DNA of 64,000 nucleotides from Guillardia theta CCMP2712 (GCF_000315625.1 NW_005434560.1:103026-167025), one strand, 5' to 3'; positions 44,302-54,120 are shown, counted from the first letter of the stretch. A program made the numbers and translations. Notes: generated by a model from the sequence alone, not told the origin.

Positions 44302-47300
44302 TTACTGGGGTGCATCGATCAGGTTGGATGACTTTAGGATGAGCTCGTAGGATTCCTTGTTGTAATCACTCTGTCTTGTGTGGTTCAGAAGCTTATTGAC
44401 GGTGGGTGTAAAGGGCCATGGTGCATTGATCCCATCAGGCTTCCATTTGATCATCAGTTCGTTCCATGCCTTCTTCTTCTCCTGCAATCCCTTGCGGATC
44501 TGCTTCCGCATGTCCCGCTCCCGGAAGCTCCCATACATGTCGATGAGGTCGTAGTTGCCATCCGTGGGTGGCTTCCGGCCGATTTCGTAATTGTCTGGGT
44601 TGTAGGTGATGGCGGTGTAGGCCGCGTTGATGAGGTTGGAGCTGTAGAAATTCTGGAATTGCACGACAATGTCCTCTAAACTATTCCCAGGGAGATTCTC
44701 GATGCAGTACCACGGGAAGTACATATCGGCGGATAGGTGGTCAAAGAAAGACACAGGGGTCCACAGCTCGGTGTGCCTCAGCCGGTGGCTCACGATGGTG
44801 TACCAAGTGTCGGAGGTCCTTTGCATATAGTAGCTTGATTTTTTGTTTTTGGCCTTTGCAGTTTCGTTTGTTTTCAGCGATTTGATGACATAGGCCATGT
44901 TCAGCGTGAACTTGTGCAGGGCGCGGATGTATCGGAACACCCAGCGGTGCAGCACTCCGTCCCAGTTGGACTCTTCGATACTGACCTCTGGGGTGTTGTC
45001 GCCGAATAGCTCTGTCTTGTGATTGTTCTTCATATTCTCGATGGACTTCTTCAAGATTTCAGCGAAGACCTTGCCGCTCACAACGATGGTTGCACTCCCT
45101 GAACTGTATTTGACAACCTGCATGTTCCGCGCGACCCTGCTCCGCGTGACGTATAGCTGATTGTATGCTAACTTGGGTAGGACTTGCTTCAAGCGGTACT
45201 TCACGACGCTGTCGCGGTCGAGGTGGATGTGCAGGATACGGGTGAAGTCTTCCTTAGGGAGGGTATGAAGAATTCCTATGATGTGTACCTTCCAGGGTGT
45301 GGCGCTGCTGACCGACGTGGTGGAGGAGGGGTGGCTGTGGGCGGGGCTTGGAGATCGGGGGCGCTTGTTGGAAGCTTCAGGATCTTCATATAGAAGCCCT
45401 CCGCGATTGTGACCCCCTCTGGTATGGGGTGGGTTCCATACTTTTTCGTGGTCAATCTCTTGATCGCGGGACGGCTTGGGAGAGTTAGAAGCTTCCTCCT
45501 TTCTCACAAATCCGGGGAGTACACCCGGAGAGTGCTTTCTGACGTTGGAAGCTTTAGAATCTTCATCTGTGTTCTTCCCTCCAATCCCTCTTTGATCGTG
45601 GGCCTTTCTGACACCGGGGTCGTTATCCATCTGCGTATGGTGTCTGTTATCGGGTTCCATGTCAGGCTCTTCCGGTTCCATGTCAGGCTCACTTTCGTTG
45701 TCTTTCTCGCTTGCATTGTCTTCCATCCCATCTCCATCTGCACCAAGTTTGGCGTGCATGGGAGTGGGAGAGGAAGGGGAATATGTGGGAGAAGGAGGGG
45801 AATATGTGGGAGAAGGAGGGGAATATGTGGGAGAAGGAGGGGAATATGTGGGAGAAGGAGGGGAATATGTGGGAGAGTGAGGAGATAAATCAATAGACTG
45901 AATCCTTCCCTTCTGATACGCCAGTTCCATGTTGTACAGAGCATTCGTGTATAAACTGAGCATTGCCCTCAAATTAATAAATGAATCGACATCATTCATT
46001 TTCAGTTGACTGGCATTGATCTCTATCGTTGACATCTGTAAGAGAATGCCATTTGTTATATCCTTCAGGTATGCGTATTTTTTAAGTTCAGAATCAATAT
46101 CCTTGTAAATTCGCCATGTTTCCTTCAACTGAGAAACGAGTGAATTCAGAATATTGTTGGGTGGTACGATTGCTGTCCCTAATGCTGTCTTGTATGTAAA
46201 TTGGTAATCCATGGTAAATATTTCATTGAGTTTATCGATAATCTTCTTCTTGGTATCTTCCCAATGATTTTTCATCACAGTTTCCATATGATCTGTTGAG
46301 ACTTGTTGCTTTTTAGCAACATCTTTGATGATGCCAAGTGAATTTTCCCGTAACGTTCCGTCCAGCCTTGGGTACTTAGTGATTCCTGACATCGGTGTCA
46401 GCTTGTCGATCACTTCCGTCAATGGGGCGTTGGTGAGGGTGACGTAGAAGTCATCCCAGGAGCGCATGGACCATGTCAGCATGGGCTTGTCGTTCTCCGC
46501 CGCGCCAGGCAGCCTGGCTATCTCCAGGTCGGCGGCTTTGTCGTCCTCACCGGCCAGGATGACCTGGATCATGTGCTCGAAGTTCGTCACGATGTTCATG
46601 AGGTTGGTGGTATCCATGTTTGTCGTTTGTACGGTCATGCGCGTGAAGGGGTTCAGGAATGTCTGGTTGTGGAGGATGAAGGAAAGTATCGCCTCCTGCT
46701 GTAGTGTTATCCTTAGTTTCTTGCGGTAGTCGTAGTAGATACCCTTGATGATCTCGACGAATGAGTTGATGACGTAGGGCATGAGGCGGACGATTTTGAG
46801 CGGATCGTCTTCCTTGATCAGCCTTCTTGTATTGATGTACAGGCTGGTTGTCAGCTTCTTCACCTTGGGGTTGAGGTGCAGGGAACATTCCTTGAATTGT
46901 TTCGCGCTGTGCTGGTAGTTGACGCTCTGGATGACGAGGATCTTAAGCACGCGCTGCATGACGACGGATATGACCATCTTGCAGCCCATGATGTACTTCA
47001 CGATGGCTTGCTTGGCTGTTTCGTTCTGTTTACCCACCGCGAAATTGTACAGTTCAATCAGCGTGCTTTTGGGACTTGTGTCCCTGTACCGTGTGGTGTT
47101 GGATACTTCCGTGATTTTCGACATAAACTTTTTCCGGTTTTCAATGACGCGATCGATGCCATGTTTCTCTATATTATGCAGGTTAGTGGTGGACTGGTCC
47201 AGGGATATCTTGAGTTGAAGTAACAACCCATTCAGTCTGGACACAGCACTCCTGTATCTCATAATTTCACTGTTGTACCTCCGTCTTGGCTGCAAGTCCT

Positions 47301-50300
47301 TGTTTTTTCTGTTCCTTCTTCTTTTTGCGTTGTTAGTGACTGCAACAGGCATGCCAATAAACATGGCGGAGACACCCTTTTGATCGTCACACTCGTCTTC
47401 GCTGTCGCTGTCGCTCTCCCCCATCTCCGCGGCGTAGCCCCACGCATCGCCGAGGAGGATACCGTTCGGGTCTTCAATATCCCTGTGGATATCGCGGGAG
47501 AAGATGCATTCGAGCCTTGGTTTTTTGCTGGACCGGCTGGAATCCTGGTCCGTCCTTTTGTTCTTGTCCGACATCAATGGGATTGTGCGTTGAAAGGGAT
47601 TTTTCTGCTGTATTGGGTTGTGTCTATGCTGTATAATTTTCTCTATGAGTTTCGTTTCCTTGTTGAGCTCCTGCTTGAGCTTTTCCCTGTCGTTCTCATT
47701 GATCTCATTTGAGCTCAATGCGCTCCAATCTTTCTTGTTCAATGCACTAACAACCTTCGTCATCAATTTTAATTTTTCCAGTACATTTCTGTGATTTTTT
47801 TGGAGTTCCTGCTTGGAAGATTGGTATGATTTTATGTTTTCCTTGATTATGTTTTCGTTGATAACCCTGTTATCCATCTGGGTGAATGTTTCAATGTTCC
47901 TGTCGATCCATTTTCCGAATTGGTACAGAACCATCAACTTCGTAAATTCATATATGGTCTGTATGGTGGATTTTATGTCGTCTATGTACCCAGGTGCCCT
48001 TACAAGTACGTTCATTATGTCGTTGTTCTGTTCTGCATTAACATTGAATTCGTGTACACTGAGCCATGTTTTGACAGTGGGTAGCTCGAGGTGGAGGTAG
48101 TCCTTTAGCTGTTCCATCTGCTTGAACGTGAAGGAATCCGGCTCGACCGTTGTCTTAATGTCATTCATCATGTATTCGTTGGGTTCCAATCGGTATTCAC
48201 CATAGCCTCTCTGATATTCCAAAGGAACTTCTATCGATGATTGACCCAGCAGAGCATCGATCATACCCAGCATGTAGCGTTGGAAGACTTTCTTGGAGTT
48301 GGCGTCCTGATCGTTGTTCTTGATGCTGGGCATGAGGATGACATTGAGCGCCTTGATGGTGTTTATCCTGGCTGCTAGAATGAGGGGCAATGCCTCTTTG
48401 AAGAGTTTAACAGCCTCGCTGTTGCGTATGATCATACCGTAGTCATCGGTAGGTTTTGCATTGTTAACCTTGGTATTCCAGACATCTTTGTGTGCGTCTA
48501 GTTGCATCTGTTGTTTCATGATTCTTTTCACGTTGATTGCGTTGAGCAGGTTCGAACCGAAGCGCTTCATGTGCCCTGGCTGTACATCCGCCATGTAAGG
48601 CTTCATGTCATACAGCTCCTGTTTGATCTCCCTTATGTTGACTCGATATGGATCGATGTCGAGGGATGATGAAGTCATCGTGGCCTTCATCCACATGTTA
48701 TAGACCTTGTGGGTGTATCTCTTGCAAAATCGTAGCCTTTCCACGTTGCCCGCGTAGGCTCCGTGGACTTGTTTGAGGATCTTCTTCACCCGGCGGTCGT
48801 TCCTGGATTGGATGTCAAGTTTGATATCTTTGATGTCTGTAGTGTCGGCGTACTTTTGCTTTCCCTTTATCATCGCGGCGAACATGTATTGTGGTGTTAT
48901 GTTGAAATCTTCTTTGTTGTTTTTCTGGAATTCCCCTTGATTCCAGGGTTCTTTGCTCTTCATGCGTTGTATATCTCTCTGTATCTCTTTGTCTGCATTC
49001 GTGTCCAGATCTTTGATGTATTGGTTGTATGTGGATTGGTGCATGTTCAGGGCTTGTTTGAGCTCGGCTTCATCCTTTGGAATAGCGCCGATAGGATTTC
49101 CGCGGACGATGTCCTCGAGTATGCTGTAGTCTATCTTGTCATTGAATCCTTCTACAAAGACATGGTCTATCTTCGCCCATTGGAGCATATACCGGATAGA
49201 CGTTATGACCTTGATGGTTGCAATATGTTCTGAGTTGTCTTCTATGAATTGTTTGAAATCGTCGCTTGCATCCATGCTCTTGTCTATCTCATCCATTTCA
49301 TCTAAGGTGTTTTTCAATACATCTATCTCATGTCTGTTTTTTTCATAATCATGCCTGAGATACATCCGCTTATAATAAATGTTGTGAGAGTTTATCTGCT
49401 CTTCCGTTAAGATTTCACGTGCAATATGATGTAGATCACCCTGTGGTTTTTCCCATATAGGGAGTTTAAAATGTTTCATGACACTTTCCTTTCGTTCTTC
49501 GTCCTTGTACTCGGATTTCATCAATTTGATGAATTCGTCTCGACCATTCTTGTTGGCAAATAAGATAAGTGATACGTATCTCATGACATTGTATGTATCC
49601 TTTAGTTCATTACGTGCCGTATTGATGTTTTTTTGGTATTCATCTCGGTCGGTCACCTTCCCTTTTTCTAGATTATTGACATGGCGTAGTAGGTATGACA
49701 TTCTTCTGATGACAAAATTTAGTTTTCGTGTCATACTCAGAAATTCACTGTAATATATGTTTTTGAATTTTCCTCCAAGAGGTTTGGTATAACGACGTTT
49801 CAGAGTATCACATTTTTCCATGAGTTTGTCGATTTCATGGTTGATTTGAAAGCTTTTGAGTGATGTCATCGCATCCTTGATATAATTCGGTAATATCTGG
49901 TAATCCTTGAGCCTCTTGATGAATATCGGTGTGTTATCCTTCTTTTTCTTCTCGGCCACGTCCTTCCAATTGCCGGCCGCCCCCTCCCCCGGCGCACCGA
50001 TCTCGGGGCTGAATTCATGCCCACTCTCTGACATCTCCTCGTGATCGCTGCCTGGCTCATCGTCGCTGCTGTAGTCATACCTGGGTGTGACATGCATGGA
50101 GCCATCACCGAGGTCATCGTTGTAGAACTCCCTCTCGTCGTCGTAGTATGCCTCGTCCCACAGCCCGTCGTCCTGGATCCCCGCGGCGCGGAGGACGCTG
50201 GGGGGGAAGCGGAGGACGCCGTCGTCGCGGTCTGCGAGCTCGCTCCACTCGGCGAGCTGCTCGAGGGACTCGTGGAGGAGGTCCATGGTCTCCTGCTCGA

Positions 50301-50448
50301 TCTCTTCTTTGGACGGTGTCGGCGTTTCATGGGAATGGCAGTCGTTGTTGGGAATAGAAGCCGAGTGGAACACCACCTGGACTCCATCGTAATCGATGGC
50401 TTCTTCGGGGTGAGATCCAGACGGCAGGTGGTTTACTGCGCCGTGCAT
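44302..50448 (-). CDS. 2048-aa tegument-like protein with RNA polymerase II CTD-like heptads
   Basis: The largest soluble protein in the window. The first ~160 residues are acidic and disordered; residues ~160-1500 are a long helical, Lys-rich body containing a basic patch (NAKRRRNRKNKD). At residues ~1520-1563 (nt 45760-45885) there are five heptads YSP(P/S)SPT, a close match to the host Pol II CTD repeat YSPTSPS with Tyr1, Ser2, Pro3, Ser5 and Pro6 kept. An acidic/basic disordered linker and a ~400-residue C-terminal domain follow. A GTATAAAAGAG box is at 50470-50481. It may bind CTD-interacting host factors in the nucleus; this is inference. It has the size class of herpesvirus large tegument proteins without visible homology. 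Confidence 0.75.
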   Translation of the reverse strand: MHGAVNHLPSGSHPEEAIDYDGVQVVFHSASIPNNDCHSHETPTPSKEEIEQETMDLLHESLEQLAEWSELADRDDGVLRFPPSVLRAAGIQDDGLWDEAYYDDEREFYNDDLGDGSMHVTPRYDYSSDDEPGSDHEEMSESGHEFSPEIGAPGEGAAGNWKDVAEKKKKDNTPIFIKRLKDYQILPNYIKDAMTSLKSFQINHEIDKLMEKCDTLKRRYTKPLGGKFKNIYYSEFLSMTRKLNFVIRRMSYLLRHVNNLEKGKVTDRDEYQKNINTARNELKDTYNVMRYVSLILFANKNGRDEFIKLMKSEYKDEERKESVMKHFKLPIWEKPQGDLHHIAREILTEEQINSHNIYYKRMYLRHDYEKNRHEIDVLKNTLDEMDEIDKSMDASDDFKQFIEDNSEHIATIKVITSIRYMLQWAKIDHVFVEGFNDKIDYSILEDIVRGNPIGAIPKDEAELKQALNMHQSTYNQYIKDLDTNADKEIQRDIQRMKSKEPWNQGEFQKNNKEDFNITPQYMFAAMIKGKQKYADTTDIKDIKLDIQSRNDRRVKKILKQVHGAYAGNVERLRFCKRYTHKVYNMWMKATMTSSSLDIDPYRVNIREIKQELYDMKPYMADVQPGHMKRFGSNLLNAINVKRIMKQQMQLDAHKDVWNTKVNNAKPTDDYGMIIRNSEAVKLFKEALPLILAARINTIKALNVILMPSIKNNDQDANSKKVFQRYMLGMIDALLGQSSIEVPLEYQRGYGEYRLEPNEYMMNDIKTTVEPDSFTFKQMEQLKDYLHLELPTVKTWLSVHEFNVNAEQNNDIMNVLVRAPGYIDDIKSTIQTIYEFTKLMVLYQFGKWIDRNIETFTQMDNRVINENIIKENIKSYQSSKQELQKNHRNVLEKLKLMTKVVSALNKKDWSALSSNEINENDREKLKQELNKETKLIEKIIQHRHNPIQQKNPFQRTIPLMSDKNKRTDQDSSRSSKKPRLECIFSRDIHRDIEDPNGILLGDAWGYAAEMGESDSDSEDECDDQKGVSAMFIGMPVAVTNNAKRRRNRKNKDLQPRRRYNSEIMRYRSAVSRLNGLLLQLKISLDQSTTNLHNIEKHGIDRVIENRKKFMSKITEVSNTTRYRDTSPKSTLIELYNFAVGKQNETAKQAIVKYIMGCKMVISVVMQRVLKILVIQSVNYQHSAKQFKECSLHLNPKVKKLTTSLYINTRRLIKEDDPLKIVRLMPYVINSFVEIIKGIYYDYRKKLRITLQQEAILSFILHNQTFLNPFTRMTVQTTNMDTTNLMNIVTNFEHMIQVILAGEDDKAADLEIARLPGAAENDKPMLTWSMRSWDDFYVTLTNAPLTEVIDKLTPMSGITKYPRLDGTLRENSLGIIKDVAKKQQVSTDHMETVMKNHWEDTKKKIIDKLNEIFTMDYQFTYKTALGTAIVPPNNILNSLVSQLKETWRIYKDIDSELKKYAYLKDITNGILLQMSTIEINASQLKMNDVDSFINLRAMLSLYTNALYNMELAYQKGRIQSIDLSPHSPTYSPPSPTYSPPSPTYSPPSPTYSPPSPTYSPSSPTPMHAKLGADGDGMEDNASEKDNESEPDMEPEEPDMEPDNRHHTQMDNDPGVRKAHDQRGIGGKNTDEDSKASNVRKHSPGVLPGFVRKEEASNSPKPSRDQEIDHEKVWNPPHTRGGHNRGGLLYEDPEASNKRPRSPSPAHSHPSSTTSVSSATPWKVHIIGILHTLPKEDFTRILHIHLDRDSVVKYRLKQVLPKLAYNQLYVTRSRVARNMQVVKYSSGSATIVVSGKVFAEILKKSIENMKNNHKTELFGDNTPEVSIEESNWDGVLHRWVFRYIRALHKFTLNMAYVIKSLKTNETAKAKNKKSSYYMQRTSDTWYTIVSHRLRHTELWTPVSFFDHLSADMYFPWYCIENLPGNSLEDIVVQFQNFYSSNLINAAYTAITYNPDNYEIGRKPPTDGNYDLIDMYGSFRERDMRKQIRKGLQEKKKAWNELMIKWKPDGINAPWPFTPTVNKLLNHTRQSDYNKESYELILKSSNLIDAPQ
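45760..45885 (-). repeat. 21-base tandem repeat encoding YSPPSPT heptads
   Basis: At least five units of 21 bases, nearly identical at DNA level (GGGGAATATGTGGGAGAAGGA on the plus strand with one base variants), so recently expanded. Confidence 0.85.
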
Positions 50449-50502
50449 CCTGCCGTACGGGCGTCGCGGTCTCTTTTATACGGGGGAACCGTGCGGATAA
50501 CC

Positions 50503-50513
50503 GTGTATTTAAG
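50503..50513 (+). promoter_or_regulatory. GTGTATTTAAG promoter element
   Basis: It lies 78 bases before the ATG at 50591. The minus-strand TATA box for the 2048-aa gene is at 50470-50481. Confidence 0.5.
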
Positions 50514-50590
50514 TTCGTGTGGCGGAGGGACAGATACGCTGGTCTGGCTGGATTCCTTGAAATTCATTGCTTGCCAGATACACGGGCGGG

Positions 50591-51406
50591 ATGTCGCTGT
50601 CGAAGTTTCAAGAACAGTCAAACTATGCTGTTGCATTCCACTTATGCAGGAACATGGCTGATGTGAGGAAGGACATGAAGAAAATTCAAGGGTTTAATTA
50701 TCAGGCTCCCTATGAATTCATGAATTATCATCTCAAATATGCAATTCCCTCGGATAAGTACAAGTGTGCCATGCAGTATGGCAATTACCTGATGTTGAAA
50801 TCCGCTGAGTTGCTGATGGGTTTGAAGGATAAGTTCCAGAAACCCCTCGATGGTAACAGAAAAGTAGGGATAGATGAAAAACACAACTTCATTTTTTCGG
50901 ATCCTTGTACGGTCATACAAGCCATGAAGTTGCATAATGGACACTACTACGAAAACTTTTCTCTCCCCAAGGATCTCATGGAGGACCTAGAGAATCCAAG
51001 CCTGGAGCCCCCTTTCCTTGTGGTGCATAATTATGAGGTGCACTGGTTCCCTGCCTCCAAGATCACCCCGGGCAAGAATGGGATGGGGTGGTACGTCGAC
51101 TCCGTCGTTCGCACCGTCGACGATCAAATGAGGCCGGTTCAGTTCTTCGCGGCATACTCCAGTGAGGAGAGGAATGAGTACAGCCGCGTCCTGTACGACA
51201 ACTGCGAATTCGGGCCCTCGAACTGCAATATCGACATTCCGTTCAAGAAGTTCGAGTACAGCCAGGAGAGCCTCGACGCCATGAAGCAGTTTCCACACCC
51301 TCCGATGTTGAACGCGAACGAGTTGCCAGATTCGCCGTTGGAGGCAAGCTCGGAGGAGGAGTGGAAGCCCCCTGCGAAGGTGTCCAGGACGAGCGCGAGG
51401 AAGTAG
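50591..51406 (+). CDS. Hypothetical protein, 271 aa
   Basis: A soluble alpha/beta protein with an acidic, Ser-rich C-tail ending in Lys/Arg (SRTSARK). No known domain. It lies between the CTD-repeat gene and the terminase region; it has its own promoter element and no Walker motif, so it is not the missing terminase 5' exon. Confidence 0.65.
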   Translation: MSLSKFQEQSNYAVAFHLCRNMADVRKDMKKIQGFNYQAPYEFMNYHLKYAIPSDKYKCAMQYGNYLMLKSAELLMGLKDKFQKPLDGNRKVGIDEKHNFIFSDPCTVIQAMKLHNGHYYENFSLPKDLMEDLENPSLEPPFLVVHNYEVHWFPASKITPGKNGMGWYVDSVVRTVDDQMRPVQFFAAYSSEERNEYSRVLYDNCEFGPSNCNIDIPFKKFEYSQESLDAMKQFPHPPMLNANELPDSPLEASSEEEWKPPAKVSRTSARK

Positions 51407-51474
51407 ATGCCAGGAGGGTAGGCGTCCCGTGTGTGTGTTTGGTACTAAATCACGTTTAATTTACTTCATATGTA

Positions 51475-52062
51475 CTACTCCTCCGAGACGCTCTCCATGA
51501 GCCATGCGACCTCTGTCTTGGTTCTTTCGGCGTAGGAGAGGAAATGGTCATCCTTGTCGATGTTGTACTTGCGGATGTAGTGGAAGTACTTGTCGGAATC
51601 TCGGTCATAGTAGCCGTCGGCCACGAAAACGACCCCGTGATTGATGAACAGGGGTGCGTGCTCGTAGTGGGTCTGGCGAACATAATAGGGGTACCAATGC
51701 ACCGCCTTGACCGCCATGCTGTGGAAACACTCGATCACGTCTTCAGTGGGGACGGTGATCCTGTCCACGGCCTTTGCCTTCTCGAGCGCGCCTTCGAGCT
51801 GCTTGATGGCAGAGGCGATAGTGTCCTTCTTCTCTTTGGAGGTCGTGGTGGTGAGTTTTTCCTTCAACTCGGCGAGCTTCGGGGGTGCGAAGGTCTCGAA
51901 CCTCTCGTTGCAGATGGTGACGGTGCGGATAGTGACAGTATCCAATTCTTCATCCCTGACTTTGAAGGATAGCGTCACCTTGGCCGGGTGGGCTTCAAAC
52001 CTCGGGCGTTTGCGTGCGCGCTCTTCAGCGTTGCTTTGCAACCTGTAGATCTCGGTGAACAT
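51475..52062 (-). CDS. Hypothetical protein, 195 aa, antisense to terminase 5' intron region
   Basis: A soluble protein with an early RARKRPR nuclear-signal-like patch and an acidic/helical centre. The start at 52062 is fixed by a TTTTATTTAAAG element (52094-52105) 32 bases upstream. It lies antisense just upstream of the first visible terminase splice acceptor, so it may sit inside a terminase intron. No known family. Confidence 0.65.
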   Translation of the reverse strand: MFTEIYRLQSNAEERARKRPRFEAHPAKVTLSFKVRDEELDTVTIRTVTICNERFETFAPPKLAELKEKLTTTTSKEKKDTIASAIKQLEGALEKAKAVDRITVPTEDVIECFHSMAVKAVHWYPYYVRQTHYEHAPLFINHGVVFVADGYYDRDSDKYFHYIRKYNIDKDDHFLSYAERTKTEVAWLMESVSEE

Positions 52063-52093
52063 GCCACGCGTGCCCTGTGCTTTTTGGTGTAGC

Positions 52094-52105
52094 TTTAAAT
52101 AAAAC
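52094..52105 (-). promoter_or_regulatory. TTTTATTTAAAG promoter element
   Basis: A variant of the common element, 32 bases before the ATG at 52062. Confidence 0.5.
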
Positions 52106-52237
52106 ATCGAGGGGGGAATAAAAAAACACAAAAAAAAACTTCCATGACGCCGAAATCCATCTCTCCGCGCTTTCGAACGTATTAAACCCGGCGATGGCGC
52201 CGCCCTCCTCGGACTGGTTACTGACGCTTTCCCGCAG

Positions 52238-53806
52238 ATTGGGACGACCAAGGGCACCGGCGGGGATGTGCTGATCCTGGAGGAGGCGGCATACTGCGAC
52301 GAAGGTTTCTTCTACGAAACCGTCGCACCCATCCTTTCCATCGGCAACACGTCGCTGCTGTGTATATCTACCTTGACATCGGAGATCAATTTCTACACCA
52401 GGCTGATAAAGATGCGGGACCCGGAGACGGGCAGGCCACTCTTCGCCGTCAGGTGCATCGAGCTCGCCTGCCAGGCATGCAAGGAAGACGGCAAGGCGCA
52501 CGAGTGTGTGCACCTCCTGCATCTCGTCCCGCAGTGGCAGAGTGGCGAGAGGCACAGGAGGCTGAAGGTGATGATGCAGGATCGCCCGGATCTGATACAA
52601 TCCGAGCTGGCGGGGCTGGCGTTCGACTCCCTGCAGCAGGCCTTCCGCCCCAAAGACGTGGAGATCATGTTCGAGCAGGTCGCCCCTCCCCTCTCCAACG
52701 GACAGACCGTCTTCGTCGTCGTGGACCCGGCGGCGGGAGGGCCGCAGAGCGACTACGCCGTCGTGAGCATCGTGAGGAGCAAGGGGCTTGTGACGGTAAC
52801 TCTCTGTGTGTTTGCACCCTTCTTCCCCTCTAGCTGTATTGGTAGACCTCCCGCAGCTCCCGCTCGAAGTCGACGCTGAGGCGGAGCTCGTCGCGGAGGA
52901 AGCGGGGCACGACGCGGGAGCCGAGCTCGCGGAAGAGCACGGGGGCCTTGTGGGGGCAGAGGCCCTTGAGCGTGACCCCGGTGGGTTCGTGGAGGAAGGA
53001 GCGGCAGACCGCCTCTTTTAGCCCCATGTCCACGTTGAGCAAGAGGAAGAAGACGCACCTCGCGCTGTGCGGCGACCGCCTCGCGATCTCGTAGAGCCGG
53101 ACCGCCTCCGTGTCCCGCAGCTCCGCGGCGATCCTCTCCACCGCCCCCTTGCAGAACTCGAGCGTGGTCCTCATGTCGTCTGTGTAGAGGATGTGGAAGA
53201 GGACGTCCCTGTTTCTGAGCTCTGACATCTACCCTTCGCAGATCGTCGGGATGGACGTGCTGTCGGGATGCAAAGGTACTTCTTTTTTTTTTAATCTTTC
53301 CTGCATTGACTCCCTTGGAAGAGCCCGACAAGCAGTTCGACCTGCTCGGGGAGCACATGGAGAGGCTGCGGGGGATGAACACCGCGCTCTACGCCTCGGA
53401 GTTCGTCGTCATGGTGGAGCGGAACCTGGGCTTCGAGGCGGAGTACCACCAGCGGCACTTCAACGGCATGCCCCATGTCCGCTTCCGCGTCGACCACAAG
53501 GCCCAGAGGTACGGCGTGCTGACGACACTCGAGATAAAGCACGCCATGTGCACCATGCTCAACACCATGCTGCGGGAGCGGAGGGTGCACCTCTGGGGCG
53601 AGTTCGTCAGCCGCGACCCCAGGGGCATGAAGCGCCGGCTCCGCGAGCAGCTCGAGATCTACTCCTACCAGTTCAAGGGCGCCGCCAGCGTCTTCAACAA
53701 GGACCAGCTCGCGCTCAGCGGGAAGGTCGGCGGGATGAAGGACGACGTCTGCATCGCCCTGCAGCTCGCCTGCTACTACAGCTCCAACCCGGAGTTCTAC
53801 GTGTAG
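52238..53806 (+). CDS. TerL: Terminase large subunit, 3' part in three exons (Walker B and nuclease)
   Basis: Exons at 52238-52795, 53242-53275 and 53322-53806 join in frame (558 + 34 + 485 bases, 358 residues). The first exon opens after a CTGAC branch site and pyrimidine-CAG and carries Walker B 'LILEEAAYCDEGFF', the coupling motif 'ISTLTSE', and the nuclease start 'VVVDPAAGGPQSDYAVV' (first Asp). Exon 3 has the second acid in 'MVERN' and the third in 'GGMKDD'. These are the herpesvirus pUL15/phage TerL landmarks. The enzyme cuts and pumps DNA into capsids. The 5' exon or exons with Walker A were not found in the window. The gene has no start codon of its own here. Confidence 0.85.
52796..53241 (+). 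other. Spliceosomal intron in terminase, contains an antisense gene
   Basis: 446 bases, GTAACT donor, pyrimidine-CGCAG acceptor, CTGAC branch-like site with its A at 53225, 16 bases from the end. Phase 0. It encloses the minus-strand gene 52830-53228 completely. Confidence 0.85.
52830..53228 (-). CDS. Hypothetical protein nested antisense in terminase intron, 132 aa
   Basis: A soluble helical protein rich in Arg, Glu and Leu, with GC-rich third positions as in real genes here. It fills almost the entire intron on the opposite strand. No known domain; no homing-endonuclease motif (LAGLIDADG, GIY-YIG or HNH) was seen. Confidence 0.7.
   Translation of the reverse strand: MSELRNRDVLFHILYTDDMRTTLEFCKGAVERIAAELRDTEAVRLYEIARRSPHSARCVFFLLLNVDMGLKEAVCRSFLHEPTGVTLKGLCPHKAPVLFRELGSRVVPRFLRDELRLSVDFERELREVYQYS
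53276..53321 (+). other. 46-base mini-intron in terminase
   Basis: GTACTT donor, T-rich tract, TTGAC branch-like site with its A at 53309, GGAAG acceptor. Phase 1. Its removal keeps the nuclease frame open. Confidence 0.8.
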
Positions 53807-53868
53807 TCACTGCTGTTCACGCATATTTATGTGACTCTCTCTGGTGACAGTCCAACGTTCAAGTTACT

Positions 53869-54120
53869 ATGGTTTCAGAAGAAATGAGTAAGAGAGAGAG
53901 CCACATCCTGTCCTTCAAGACCTGGTCTATAGGCATTCTGGATGAAAGTGACATTGATGCCGTCAAAGTTGCCATATCCTTGGATGATGTGCAGCATATC
54001 TTCCATAAGATCAACTACAGGGTACCTTATGATTGTGATCACAAAGAACTTTGTTGTATGTGGCTCAAGGTGGTCATTGATGACAATCTTGAAGCTGCCT
54101 TTAGAAATGTTTCTATTTAG
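53869..54120 (+). CDS. Hypothetical protein, 83 aa
   Basis: A small soluble protein with mixed strands and helices and three Cys near the C-terminal half. AT-richer than the adjacent terminase exon. An alternative in-frame ATG is at 53884. Function unknown. Confidence 0.5.
   Translation: MVSEEMSKRESHILSFKTWSIGILDESDIDAVKVAISLDDVQHIFHKINYRVPYDCDHKELCCMWLKVVIDDNLEAAFRNVSI

Noticed and set aside
52830-53228. Homing endonuclease in the terminase intron
   Set aside because: No LAGLIDADG, GIY-YIG or HNH pattern, and the ORF is antisense to the host gene.
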